Below, one piece after another: positions 1-7,545 of a stretch of DNA of 64,000 nucleotides. Below the pieces are notes generated by a model. The model saw nothing but the letters and a program-made list of their open reading frames with translations, was not told the origin of the DNA and made no database searches. A program made the position numbers and the translations under genes. Numbering within the stretch: the stretch's first letter is position 1; every line of letters begins with the position of its first letter. The DNA is from Pleionea mediterranea. GTDB taxonomy: Bacteria > Pseudomonadota > Gammaproteobacteria > Enterobacterales > Kangiellaceae. The DNA lies in the NCBI RefSeq assembly GCF_003148745.1, contig NZ_QGGU01000009.1:62001-126000 (forward strand), in the 5' to 3' direction.

Positions 1-50
1 GCCGGATGTACCGGGCCAAAATTCATGGTGTAATTGCGGATTTCAGCCAT
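1..50 (-). CDS. nuoD: NADH-quinone oxidoreductase subunit D, N-terminal fragment
   Basis: Only the first 16 codons lie in the window; the gene runs off the left edge. The visible N-terminus [16 protein letters not shown] matches the conserved start of the 49-kDa complex I subunit, which helps form the quinone-binding cavity with NuoB. Its ATG shares one base with the nuoC stop codon (TGATG), so the two are translationally coupled. NuoC and NuoD are therefore separate proteins here, unlike the fused NuoCD of enteric bacteria. Confidence 0.85.
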   Translation of the reverse strand, partial: MAEIRNYTMNFGPVHP

Positions 51-745
51 CAGTTCGACTCCTCCTGTTCGCTCTGATAGCGTGAATCGTGCCGAATCAC
101 TTTCGGCACCAGAGTTCTTGGTTCAATCGATACCGGTTCGTAGACGCAGCGTTTTTCTGTGGCGTCGTAACGTATTTCAACCTGACCTATCAAAGGAAAA
201 TCCTTTCGAAACGGGTGCCCCGAAAAACCATAGTCGGTTAATAACCGTCGCAGATCGTCGTGATTTTCAAACCGGATCCCAAACAGATCAAACGCCTCTC
301 GTTCGTACCAGTTGGCCGCGGCCCATACACTGGTCACCGATGGGATCATTAACGATTTGTCAGGCACATTGCATCGCACTCTGAGTCGCTGGTTATTGGT
401 GATCGATAACAGGTGGTAAACCACCACAAAGCGGGTCTTCGTCCATTTAATTTCGGCATCCTGTTGCCCCTGCTCAACGGCTCTGGAAAAGCCAGCGCTG
501 GAGGCATGCTCGGTTTCCCACTCACCTTTACCATAAGCAAGATAATCCACTCCGCATAGATCCATCAATTGCTCGAAGTGCAAACCGTCTTCATCGCGTA
601 AACGTCGTGCCACGGCAATTAAGTTTTCAGTCTTTACTTCAATCGTCACTTCACCGTTAACCAACCAACAGTCAGAAATATCGTCTGCTAACTGTCGTTG
701 TAATCGTTGTTTCCATTGCTCAAGGGCGTTTGACTCCACAGACAC
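50..745 (-). CDS. nuoC: NADH-quinone oxidoreductase subunit C
   Basis: This is the 30-kDa peripheral-arm subunit of proton-pumping complex I, a structural protein that binds next to NuoD and NuoB. The family signature is clear at about residues 147-188: [13 protein letters not shown], then [13 protein letters not shown], then [10 protein letters not shown]. At 231 residues it has the normal length for an unfused NuoC. It follows nuoB after a 2-bp gap and overlaps nuoD by one base, so it belongs to a nuoABCD... operon that continues beyond the window. A modest insert around residues 75-95 ([18 protein letters not shown]) may be lineage-specific. Confidence 0.96.
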   Translation of the reverse strand: MSVESNALEQWKQRLQRQLADDISDCWLVNGEVTIEVKTENLIAVARRLRDEDGLHFEQLMDLCGVDYLAYGKGEWETEHASSAGFSRAVEQGQQDAEIKWTKTRFVVVYHLLSITNNQRLRVRCNVPDKSLMIPSVTSVWAAANWYEREAFDLFGIRFENHDDLRRLLTDYGFSGHPFRKDFPLIGQVEIRYDATEKRCVYEPVSIEPRTLVPKVIRHDSRYQSEQEESN

Positions 746-747
746 TC

Positions 748-1224
748 CTAAGTGGTTCGCGCAATTGTACTAGTGCGTTTAATTTTATTTTGTAATTGAA
801 TAATGCCGTATAACAAAGCTTCGGCCGTCGGTGGACAACCCGGTACATAAATATCAACCGGAATAATGCGATCACAGCCGCGAGTCACGGCATAGGAATA
901 ATGATAATAACCGCCACCATTAGCGCAGGATCCCATCGAAATAACCCAGCGTGGCTCTGGCATCTGGTCATAAACCCGGCGCAATGCTGGCGCCATTTTA
1001 TTGGTCAAGGTGCCTGCCACAATCATCACATCCGACTGTCTGGGCGAAGGTCGAAAAACAACACCAAAGCGATCCATATCGTAGCGCGAGGCCCCTGTGT
1101 GCATCATTTCAACAGCACAACAAGCCAGGCCAAAAGTAACCGGCCACATACTCCCCGTACGCGCCCAATTGATCAGATTATCAGCGGAAGTGACAAAAAA
1201 ACCTTTACCGTCATTTACTCCCAT
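748..1224 (-). CDS. nuoB: NADH-quinone oxidoreductase subunit B
   Basis: NuoB carries the terminal [4Fe-4S] cluster N2 that passes electrons to ubiquinone. The four ligands are visible: the adjacent pair in [11 protein letters not shown], one in [11 protein letters not shown], and one in [13 protein letters not shown]. The start was placed at the ATG at 1224 ([13 protein letters not shown]), giving 158 residues, the usual family length. The open frame extends 28 codons upstream, but that part overlaps nuoA and has no homology-like character. With this start, nuoB overlaps the nuoA 3' end by 10 bp, typical of tight operon coupling. Confidence 0.96.
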   Translation of the reverse strand: MGVNDGKGFFVTSADNLINWARTGSMWPVTFGLACCAVEMMHTGASRYDMDRFGVVFRPSPRQSDVMIVAGTLTNKMAPALRRVYDQMPEPRWVISMGSCANGGGYYHYSYAVTRGCDRIIPVDIYVPGCPPTAEALLYGIIQLQNKIKRTSTIARTT

Positions 1225-1571
1225 TCCAATGCCCCTTTCTTCCACTCGTAAATAAAACCAACCACCAGCAACGCAAGAAAAACCGCCATCGTGGTTACGC
1301 CAAACCAACCCAGTTCATTAAAAACCACGGCCCAGGGGAAAAGAAATGCGATTTCAAGATCAAAAATAATAAAGAGAATGGCCACCAGGTAAAAGCGAAC
1401 ATCAAATTTGGAGCGGCTGTCTTCGAAGGCATCGAATCCACATTCGAAGGGAGAGTTTTTTGCATCGTCTGGTTTATTTTTGCCGAGAATAAAACCCACT
1501 AGTTCCAGGCCAACGCCCAGACCTAATCCCAACATAATAAAAACCAGAATCGGTAGGTAGTTCTCTAACAT
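1215..1571 (-). CDS. nuoA: NADH-quinone oxidoreductase subunit A
   Basis: NuoA is a small membrane subunit of complex I with three transmembrane helices. The visible hydrophobic segments are at about residues 5-27 ([20 protein letters not shown]), 60-82 ([19 protein letters not shown]) and 88-110. Between the first two lies the conserved loop [23 protein letters not shown], with the characteristic ECG and the acidic residues in [11 protein letters not shown]. It is 118 residues long, normal for the family, and is the first gene of the nuo operon. The promoter should lie in the 339-bp spacer upstream. Confidence 0.96.
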   Translation of the reverse strand: MLENYLPILVFIMLGLGLGVGLELVGFILGKNKPDDAKNSPFECGFDAFEDSRSKFDVRFYLVAILFIIFDLEIAFLFPWAVVFNELGWFGVTTMAVFLALLVVGFIYEWKKGALEWE

Positions 1572-1910
1572 GCTGTTATCAGCTCTTTTTTCTTTAAGAC
1601 TAGTTGCAGATGACGGCTTTGTAAACCCGCACTCGACGTTTCACATCAATAACTTATGTTTCATCAATAACTTAGCTTACACTTCGAGTCTACACACTTT
1701 TCCTGGCAGAAAAAAGAACTGAAACCGCTTACTGAGAGTTCAGTACAGCAGAACGCCCTACAAATAATTCAAAATGAGATACAAACAGGTTGGTTTTCAG
1801 GTTCAAAAAATTACTTCCAAAGTCTCTGTTCGACAAACAGCAGTCGTTAGCAAACGGTTTAGCACTGGAAAGTAATTGAAAAAATAAATCACATAGACAA
1901 AACTAATACC
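1572..1910. other. Intergenic spacer upstream of nuoA
   Basis: These 339 bp separate the nuoA start from the 3' end of the aspartic protease gene on the same strand. The nuo promoter is expected here, but no convincing -35/-10 pair stands out. A 13-bp sequence, catcaataactta, occurs twice in tandem with an 18-bp period (1644-1656 and 1662-1674). No open frame with coding character was found. Confidence 0.6.
1644..1674. repeat. Short tandem duplication upstream of nuoA
   Basis: The 13-mer catcaataactta is present at 1644-1656 and again at 1662-1674, a perfect direct repeat with an 18-bp period. It is one of several 14-19-bp tandem duplications in spacers of this window. Confidence 0.8.
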
Positions 1911-2447
1911 TTAACGATATTGCCTTAAAATGAGTTTATCACCACGCTGGGTAAACTCCAGTTGCTTCAGTACACTCATACCGAGCAGCACTTGCCCGCC
2001 CGGCATATTAGGAGCAATACCAGCATCCATGGCACCCACCGAAATATCCCCAATCGACAAAGAATCGATTTCCGTTCGATAACCGGTGCCAATACCATTG
2101 GCGGTATAGGTTTGAAATGCGGCACCTTTGCGCAAACCAATCGACTTTGCAATATCTTGCGGTATCGACACGCCTGTGGCGCCGGTATCCAACATAAAGA
2201 CAACGGGATAACCGTTAATTTCGCCACTGGAAATATAATGACCAAAGCGATTGCGCTGTAAAATCACTTCAGTGTAATCACCGGCCATTCTGGAATCAGG
2301 ATTTTGATTAGGATTTTCCTGCTTTTCCAGTTGATCATTAAAAAACACCGTGAGTAAGAAAATTCCCATGATCCACGCCGCAAACCACATTCCTTTGCCC
2401 ATTTTTGCAACACCGTCGCTGGTTTTATTTTGATCATTTTGCTGCAT
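1911..2447 (-). CDS. TIGR02281-type retropepsin-like aspartic protease, membrane-anchored
   Basis: The protein looks like a bacterial clan AA (retroviral-type) aspartic protease. A single transmembrane segment (about residues 18-35, MWFAAWIMGIFLLTVFF) is followed by a soluble domain with the catalytic signature VVFMLDTGATGVSIP near residue 100 and a C-terminal GGQVLLGMSVLKQLEF element. With one Asp-Thr-Gly per chain it should work as a dimer in the periplasm. The start was set at the ATG at 2447 (MQQNDQNK), 178 residues, five bases after the upstream alkyltransferase-like gene ends; an earlier start would overlap that gene. The substrate is unknown for the family. Confidence 0.8.
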   Translation of the reverse strand: MQQNDQNKTSDGVAKMGKGMWFAAWIMGIFLLTVFFNDQLEKQENPNQNPDSRMAGDYTEVILQRNRFGHYISSGEINGYPVVFMLDTGATGVSIPQDIAKSIGLRKGAAFQTYTANGIGTGYRTEIDSLSIGDISVGAMDAGIAPNMPGGQVLLGMSVLKQLEFTQRGDKLILRQYR

Positions 2448-2451
2448 AGGG

Positions 2452-2802
2452 CTACTGCTCCAATTTAAAAAGAATATCGGCCAGACTTGGTTGCCAGCCA
2501 TAGGTTTTCATATCCACTTTGTTGCGAATAACTTCCACCCCTTCATCCGCCAGTCTATCAATTTGCCGCATCGCCTGCTCGCTGCCGGCACTAAACGCCA
2601 AAGCACCGTTCGCACGGAGTATTCTGTACCAGGGTAATTTCAAATCGTCGGGCGCCGAGCGCAATACTTTACCCACTAATCTGGCACGGCCTGGCAAGCC
2701 AGCCAAATCCGCAAGCTGGCCATAACTGGCAACACAGCCTGCGGGAATTTGCTGAATAGTCTGAATGATCTTTTGTTGATTCTGATTCAAATACTGTTTC
2801 AC
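2452..2802 (-). CDS. Alkyltransferase-like (ATL) DNA-lesion-binding protein
   Basis: This is a 116-residue relative of O6-alkylguanine-DNA alkyltransferase. It keeps the DNA-binding winged helix (VASYGQLADLAGLPGRARLVGKVLR) and the arginine-finger region. The reactive cysteine of the PCHR motif is replaced: the sequence reads KLPWYRILRANG, so it cannot accept alkyl groups. Such ATL proteins (E. coli YbaZ type) bind O6-alkylguanine and hand it to nucleotide excision repair. Known ATLs usually read PWHR; here Tyr replaces the His. The start is a GTG with no good Shine-Dalgarno sequence. It lies directly before the aspartic protease gene. Confidence 0.85.
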   Translation of the reverse strand: MKQYLNQNQQKIIQTIQQIPAGCVASYGQLADLAGLPGRARLVGKVLRSAPDDLKLPWYRILRANGALAFSAGSEQAMRQIDRLADEGVEVIRNKVDMKTYGWQPSLADILFKLEQ

Positions 2803-2834
2803 GCATTGATAGAGGAGGCTTTATTTAGCCATAA

Positions 2835-2861
2835 AAAACCCGGCTTAAAAGCCGGGTTTTA
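2835..2861 (-). terminator. Intrinsic terminator of the tRNA-Leu transcript
   Basis: A G+C-rich inverted repeat, aacccggc / gccgggtt around a ttaaaa loop, is followed on the minus strand by a T-run. It lies 7 bp past the mature 3' end of tRNA-Leu and ends the secG/tRNA transcript. Confidence 0.85.
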
Positions 2862-2868
2862 TATAATA

Positions 2869-2954
2869 TGGTGCCCAGAGCCGGACTTGAACCGGCACGG
2901 CCTACGGCCACTACCCCCTCAAGATAGCGTGTCTACCAATTCCACCACCTGGGC
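2869..2954 (-). tRNA. tRNA-Leu (anticodon GAG)
   Basis: The minus strand folds as a class II tRNA: acceptor stem GCCCAGG/CTGGGC, D-arm GGTGGAATTGGTAGACACGC, anticodon stem CTATC/GGTAG with loop TTGAGGG (anticodon GAG), a long variable arm, and the T-arm with GGTTCAAGTCC. The CCA end is encoded. It lies directly downstream of secG, the usual place for tRNA-Leu in gammaproteobacteria. Confidence 0.96.
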
Positions 2955-2961
2955 AAATTTG

Positions 2962-3420
2962 TTATTGATCACCGCTATCGTCTTTAGAGGAGTTTTGCTT
3001 TTTTTCTTGCTTGGCGTCTTTTACAGCAGGAATATCACTTTTAGGCGCTTCTGAAACAGGGATGTCCGACTCAGAATCACCTGTTGCGTTACCAGCATCA
3101 ACCGGGATATCACTATCAGGATTACCCGTTACTACTGGGGCAGTCTGCTCTTCGGCTTGATCAAACAGATCTTTTTCTGCCACCTTGCCGGTACCATTGG
3201 CAATGTAACCCAGTGTTAAAGCAATGCCGAAAAATATAATGGCTAACACAGTGGTTATTTTGGTGAGTACGTTACCCGAGCCTGAAGAACCAAATACCGT
3301 TCCCGAAGCACCAGCACCAAAAGATGCACCCATTCCGGCGCCTTTGCCCTGTTGCAATAAAATGACACCCACTAACGCTAATGCCACTACCAAAAATACT
3401 ATTAATAATATGTCTTGCAT
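2962..3420 (-). CDS. secG: Preprotein translocase subunit SecG
   Basis: SecG is the small auxiliary subunit of the SecYEG channel. Two hydrophobic helices are visible, residues 2-22 (DILLIVFLVVALALVGVILL) and about 53-73 (ITTVLAIIFFGIALTLGYI). Between them is the conserved QQGKGAGMGASFGAGASGT loop and GSSGSGNVLTK. The protein is 152 residues; the extra length is an acidic, Lys/Asp/Ser-rich C-terminal tail in which SDIP occurs three times. It is 5 bp downstream of tpiA, the conserved order, and tRNA-Leu follows 7 bp after its stop codon. Confidence 0.96.
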   Translation of the reverse strand: MQDILLIVFLVVALALVGVILLQQGKGAGMGASFGAGASGTVFGSSGSGNVLTKITTVLAIIFFGIALTLGYIANGTGKVAEKDLFDQAEEQTAPVVTGNPDSDIPVDAGNATGDSESDIPVSEAPKSDIPAVKDAKQEKKQNSSKDDSGDQ

Positions 3421-3425
3421 GTTAT

Positions 3426-4178
3426 TTAACCTGCAGATTTACAAATCTGATAAAAATCGTCAGCTTTCAATGATGCCCCACCAATCAGGCCGCCATCAAT
3501 ATCTTTCTGACCGAATAACTCAGCAGCGTTTTCTGACTTAACGCTACCACCGTATAAAATTCTTACTTTAGATGCGACATCTTCACTGTGTGACGATAAC
3601 CATTGTCGCACCTCGGCATGCACTTGTTGTGCCTGCTCTGGTGAGGCTGTTTTACCAGTTCCAATTGCCCAGACAGGTTCGTAAGCAATCACCAGTTGTT
3701 CAAAAGCATCAATACCAACAACTTCTAATACCGCATTAAGTTGAGCGATGACCACGGTCATGGTTTGCTCAGCATCACGCTGTTGCAAGGTTTCACCAAC
3801 ACACAAAATAGGTGTTAGCTGACAGTCCAACAATGCTTTTACTTTTTGTGCCACCTGTTCATTGGTTTCACGAAACAGCTGGCGCCGCTCCGAATGTCCG
3901 ACAATTGCGTGCTGACATCCCAGCGACTTAATCATATCGGGCGCTACTTCACCAGTAAAAGCGCCTTTGTGATGCTCACTTATATTTTGCGCACCAACCT
4001 TAATCTTATCATTGGTCAAACGCTTAACTTGCTCAATAAATAACGCTGGTGGGCAAACTAAAACTTCACAAGTGAGCGCTTCAAGATCCTGCTCTGTCAA
4101 GGCATCCATTAGCTGGTTTATGCTTTTTGGCGAACCATGCATTTTCCAGTTTCCAGCAACCATTGGCTGACGATTCAT
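3426..4178 (-). CDS. tpiA: Triosephosphate isomerase
   Basis: The enzyme interconverts dihydroxyacetone phosphate and glyceraldehyde 3-phosphate in glycolysis and gluconeogenesis. All catalytic elements are visible: the Asn-Lys pair in AGNWKMHG, the histidine in AIVGHSERRQLF, the glutamate in VIAYEPVWAIGTGKTA with the mobile loop, and the phosphate-binding LYGGSVKSENA and DGGLIGGASL. The start is the ATG at 4178 (MNRQPMVAGN), giving 250 residues; ten upstream in-frame codons are unlikely to be used. It heads a tpiA-secG-tRNA-Leu unit. The usual upstream neighbour, glmM, lies 12 kb away on the same strand. Confidence 0.97.
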   Translation of the reverse strand: MNRQPMVAGNWKMHGSPKSINQLMDALTEQDLEALTCEVLVCPPALFIEQVKRLTNDKIKVGAQNISEHHKGAFTGEVAPDMIKSLGCQHAIVGHSERRQLFRETNEQVAQKVKALLDCQLTPILCVGETLQQRDAEQTMTVVIAQLNAVLEVVGIDAFEQLVIAYEPVWAIGTGKTASPEQAQQVHAEVRQWLSSHSEDVASKVRILYGGSVKSENAAELFGQKDIDGGLIGGASLKADDFYQICKSAG

Positions 4179-4299
4179 ACTATTCCCCACATCTTGAAGC
4201 GGGCGCAAATGTTACACAAAGCCGCAAGGGGATACAAGCAGAAAGCGTATTTTTAACCTATTTTATGAGCAACATAGAAACCAAACTGGTTATAAAGAC

Positions 4300-4321
4300 G
4301 CCAGTCTGCTGCTGGACTGGC
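4300..4321 (-). terminator. Weak candidate terminator after the GGDEF-EAL gene
   Basis: A 7-bp stem gccagtc/gactggc lies 20 bp past the stop codon of the GGDEF-EAL gene. On the minus strand it is followed by a short T-rich stretch. The T-run is poor, so termination may be partial. Confidence 0.4.
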
Positions 4322-4340
4322 TTACAGAGAAATAAAACGA

Positions 4341-6434
4341 TCAGTTTTGACCGCTGGTTGCAGCCACTTTTTCGGCACTGAAGCCTTCAATAAAGACCAG
4401 AAAATCCTTTCCGGGAATGCCTTTACTAACCAAATAGCCCTGAATTTCATCGCAGTCGTGTTGCGCCAGGAAATTCCATTGTTCAAAGGTTTCCACACCT
4501 TCTGCAACCACTTTTAAACGCAAGCTTTTTGCCATCGAAATAATCGCCAGCGTGATAGCCGTGTCATCCGGATCAACACTTACCTCATCAATAAAGGTGC
4601 GATCAATTTTTAATGAATCAAGCGGGAATCGGCGCAAATAACTCAATGATGAATAACCGGTACCAAAGTCATCTATCGCAATTTGAAGCCCCATTCGTTT
4701 CATTCGCTCCAGTGTTTTAATTGCCTGCTCAACATCACGCATTAACATACTCTCGGTGATTTCGAGCTCTAATGTTGTTGCCGGAAGGTTATACTTTTTC
4801 AAAATCATCGCAACCATTTCAGGCAGATCAGACTGCCTGAATTGAACCGGTGACAAATTAACCGCCAGCTTTAAGTCGTTAAAACCATTGTCTTGCCAAC
4901 GCTGCGCTTCGGCACAAGCGGTATCCAATACCCACATACCAATCTGTTTTATCAACCCAGTACTTTCGGCAATAGGAATGAACTCGGCAGGCGAAATAAA
5001 GCCCAGCTCCGAGTGCGTCCATCGCAATAAGGCTTCAGCACCGATTACCCGACTTTCTTTTAAATCAACCTGAGGCTGATACACCAAACTTAACTCACCT
5101 TTGTCGATAGCCACTCTTAGGTCATTAGCAATGCGGTGCCGCCTCAGCGCCAGTTCATTCATTTCTGACTCATAAAAGGCGTAAGTATTTCGGCCGACTT
5201 CTTTGGCTTTATACATGGCAGCATCGGCAGCTTTCATTAATTCATCAACATCGTTGCCATCGTTCGGATATACACAGACGCCCACACTGACCGTCGAGTT
5301 CACCACGTAGCTCGCCAGGTTAAAATGTTGATTGAAATTCTCAACAATCTTCTCCACCACGGTAATAATGTCTTCGGTGTCTTCCACCTCATTCAAAATT
5401 ATGACGAATTCATCACCGCCCAGGCGGGCCAGGGTGTCTTCTTCTCGCAATAGTGATTGCAACCGTTTACTGGACGCTTTTAGCAGCTCATCACCCACCG
5501 CGTGACCAAGCGAGTCGTTAACATCCTTGAAGTGATCCAGATCAAGAAACAGTACCGCTGCATAGGTCCGTGTTCGACCGGCTCGTTTAAGTGCGTATCG
5601 GATTCTATCCATACACAAAGCACGGTTTGGCAATTGCGTTAACGCATCATAATTAGCCAGATACTGTAAGTCTTTTACCGCACGCTCAAGCCGTCGCTTA
5701 TTTAACTGCAAGGCTTCTTCTGCGGCATCTCGCTCTCGTTGCCGCCGTTCAATGGTTTCCAGCATGTCATTAAAGGTATGTGACAACTTGCCAATTTCAT
5801 CCTGCGACACCACCGGTACCCGTAATGAATAATTTTCACTGTCCGTCACCTGATGACTGATGCTTTGCAGATTCAATATGGGCTGAGAAATGTATTTTTG
5901 CAGTCCACGAGCCAATAAAAAAGACAGCACAACCATGGCCACCAATAACAGTGCCAGAGTTAAAATAAAGGAACCGAGCTTTTCTTCTAGCGGAGCCGTA
6001 GAAACCCGCAAATAAAGCGTTCCTATTTGCTCGCCAAGAGAGTCATTGATCGGTTGATAAACATGAAGCCAGCGGTTATCCCAGATTATCGACTCGCCTT
6101 CGCGGTAATCGGTGGTATGAATATATCCGCCGCCCGACTCTGTCTTGGCAAATACACCGCCGAGCCCCTGGAAAATAGCAATACTATGAGGTGCGTTGAT
6201 CGAAGTATTACTTAATAATTGACTCTCAACCTGTTTCGCCTGACTGAACAGGATATAAGGAACACTGTTTTCCGCTAACAGCCGTCCTTGTGAAACGGCG
6301 TCATTTTGCAACGACTCTTTTAAGTTGTTGTAAAAACTGATGGAGACCACCACAAAACCCAAGCTGATGGTTAACATAGATATCCCAGCAATGGTCAGAG
6401 TTAGCTTAGAACGAATAGAAGCATGCCAACGCAT
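4341..6434 (-). CDS. Membrane CHASE8-HAMP-GGDEF-EAL cyclic-di-GMP enzyme (YfiN-like sensor half)
   Basis: This 697-residue protein has an N-terminal helix (about 10-32), a periplasmic CHASE8-like domain (about 35-150), a second helix (about 155-175) and a HAMP linker, then GGDEF and EAL domains. The cyclase signature is intact (RLGGDEF, GGDEF at 339-343) and an inhibitory RxxD site (REED, 330-333) sits five residues before it. The phosphodiesterase domain has EALLRW near residue 467 and DDFGTGYSSLSYL. It may both make and degrade c-di-GMP. The N-terminal half resembles YfiN/TpbB, which lacks an EAL domain. Its ATG overlaps the stop of the upstream yfiR-like gene (TAATG), so its periplasmic domain is probably controlled by that protein. 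Confidence 0.9.
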   Translation of the reverse strand: MRWHASIRSKLTLTIAGISMLTISLGFVVVSISFYNNLKESLQNDAVSQGRLLAENSVPYILFSQAKQVESQLLSNTSINAPHSIAIFQGLGGVFAKTESGGGYIHTTDYREGESIIWDNRWLHVYQPINDSLGEQIGTLYLRVSTAPLEEKLGSFILTLALLLVAMVVLSFLLARGLQKYISQPILNLQSISHQVTDSENYSLRVPVVSQDEIGKLSHTFNDMLETIERRQRERDAAEEALQLNKRRLERAVKDLQYLANYDALTQLPNRALCMDRIRYALKRAGRTRTYAAVLFLDLDHFKDVNDSLGHAVGDELLKASSKRLQSLLREEDTLARLGGDEFVIILNEVEDTEDIITVVEKIVENFNQHFNLASYVVNSTVSVGVCVYPNDGNDVDELMKAADAAMYKAKEVGRNTYAFYESEMNELALRRHRIANDLRVAIDKGELSLVYQPQVDLKESRVIGAEALLRWTHSELGFISPAEFIPIAESTGLIKQIGMWVLDTACAEAQRWQDNGFNDLKLAVNLSPVQFRQSDLPEMVAMILKKYNLPATTLELEITESMLMRDVEQAIKTLERMKRMGLQIAIDDFGTGYSSLSYLRRFPLDSLKIDRTFIDEVSVDPDDTAITLAIISMAKSLRLKVVAEGVETFEQWNFLAQHDCDEIQGYLVSKGIPGKDFLVFIEGFSAEKVAATSGQN

Positions 6435-6997
6435 TATAAATTCTCCTGCGCTGATTGACCGTAAACTTTATTCACATGCTTTAAAAAGCTTACCCTTGGC
6501 TCGCTGCCATGTGCCATAAATGCTGTCTGATTCAACTCGATATCAATGGTTTGTGCGGAGCCGACAAATAAGCGCACATGCAAACCACGTTCGGCACTTT
6601 GCTCGCTGGAAGCCACAACAATGGTGCTTTCTAATAATTTTGCCTCAACAATTCGGTTGATATCTTTGGTGGAAATATTGCCTACGTAAGAAACATGGCA
6701 GTTCTGAAGATCCGACAGTTTCCGGGTAAACGATAACTCAATAGGCTGACCTTTTACGGTAGCTTCATCGTTGCCCAGATAGTCACGAATAAAATTAAAG
6801 TAGGTGCGATCACGATAAATACATAATCGGTAAGAAATATCCGGCTGGTTAAAATCGTTGTTTTCACTCCAGGTTATCAGTTGCGGTATACGTACCAGAA
6901 TTGTAGAGCGTATCCGCTCCTCTGTTTCACGAGCAGCACTAAGCCCCATATAACCTATGACAAACCCTGAGATTATCCTTTTAACAACTTTATTCAC
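6434..6997 (-). CDS. YfiR-like periplasmic regulator (DUF4154 family)
   Basis: A 187-residue protein with an N-terminal signal-like segment (VVKRIISGFVIGYMGLSAAR) and a domain resembling YfiR/DUF4154. Family-like features are ILVRIPQLITW near the N-terminus, LCIYRD, CHVSYVG and ESTIVVASSE. In Pseudomonas, YfiR binds the periplasmic part of YfiN and holds the cyclase off. Here the two genes overlap by the stop/start pair TAATG, which supports the same pairing. The third member, the outer-membrane lipoprotein YfiB, is not adjacent. The start is GTG at 6997. Confidence 0.75.
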   Translation of the reverse strand: MNKVVKRIISGFVIGYMGLSAARETEERIRSTILVRIPQLITWSENNDFNQPDISYRLCIYRDRTYFNFIRDYLGNDEATVKGQPIELSFTRKLSDLQNCHVSYVGNISTKDINRIVEAKLLESTIVVASSEQSAERGLHVRLFVGSAQTIDIELNQTAFMAHGSEPRVSFLKHVNKVYGQSAQENL

Positions 6998-7545
6998 TCA
7001 GCACGCCCATTGAATTCGGTGGGGGAGTATCTACACTACCCAGCCCTATACTGGATAATAAGCCCTCTTTGATGATTGGGGAAGCCTCAATCATCAAAGT
7101 GTAATTTACGACAAAGGCTTAACATACGCCCATGCATCTCCACCTGCAGTTTTGCAAAAACTGCTTTAACCGATCACGTATTTATTATTTGATGGTGACT
7201 GGATTTGCTTAAAATACAATCAATTGCAGCCCATCGCCACGACTATTGTTTAAGTTTGGCACCTATTTAAGCGCTGTCAAATCAAGATAAGCAAAGAAAT
7301 TCTAATAAATCTGGCTGGAAACTGGCGATCCGTTAATCAAAAGCAGTATAATATCGCGCCCTGAATGAGGTGAAACTTTATTCTTGGAATTCTTGTAGTT
7401 CAATCACTTGCGTATTAAGCCTCAGGTTTTGGGTTATATAACATCAAGACCGGGTTTGTTACGTCCATTACACCGGCATAAGTCGGCAGCTTGAACTATA
7501 GTATTCGTTTTAACTTCAAAATGTTAACGATTTCGGCGCACGCGT
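6998..7545. other. Divergent spacer between the yfiR-like gene and nqrA
   Basis: These 548 bp must hold promoters for both the YfiR/GGDEF-EAL pair and the nqr operon. A long near-perfect hairpin lies at 7067-7099. A TATAAT hexamer at 7347-7352 is a possible nqr -10 box, but no matching -35 was found 16-18 bp upstream. nqrA itself has no clear Shine-Dalgarno sequence. No coding region was seen. Confidence 0.6.
7067..7099. repeat. Long inverted repeat (hairpin) upstream of the nqr operon
   Basis: The arms ctttgatgattg (7067-7078) and caatcatcaaag (7088-7099) are perfectly complementary. Pairing extends inward by three more pairs (one G-U) to a loop of about three bases. Neither strand has a T-run after it, so it does not look like a simple terminator. 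It could be a protein-binding palindrome or a leader RNA structure. Confidence 0.8.

Noticed and set aside
1225-1308. A 28-codon longer N-terminus for NuoB.
   Set aside because: It lies inside nuoA in another frame, has no family character, and the ATG at 1224 gives the normal NuoB length.
7347-7352. TATAAT as the certain -10 box of the nqr promoter.
   Set aside because: No acceptable -35 element lies 16-18 bp upstream and an AT-rich spacer yields such hexamers by chance; kept only as a possibility in the spacer note.
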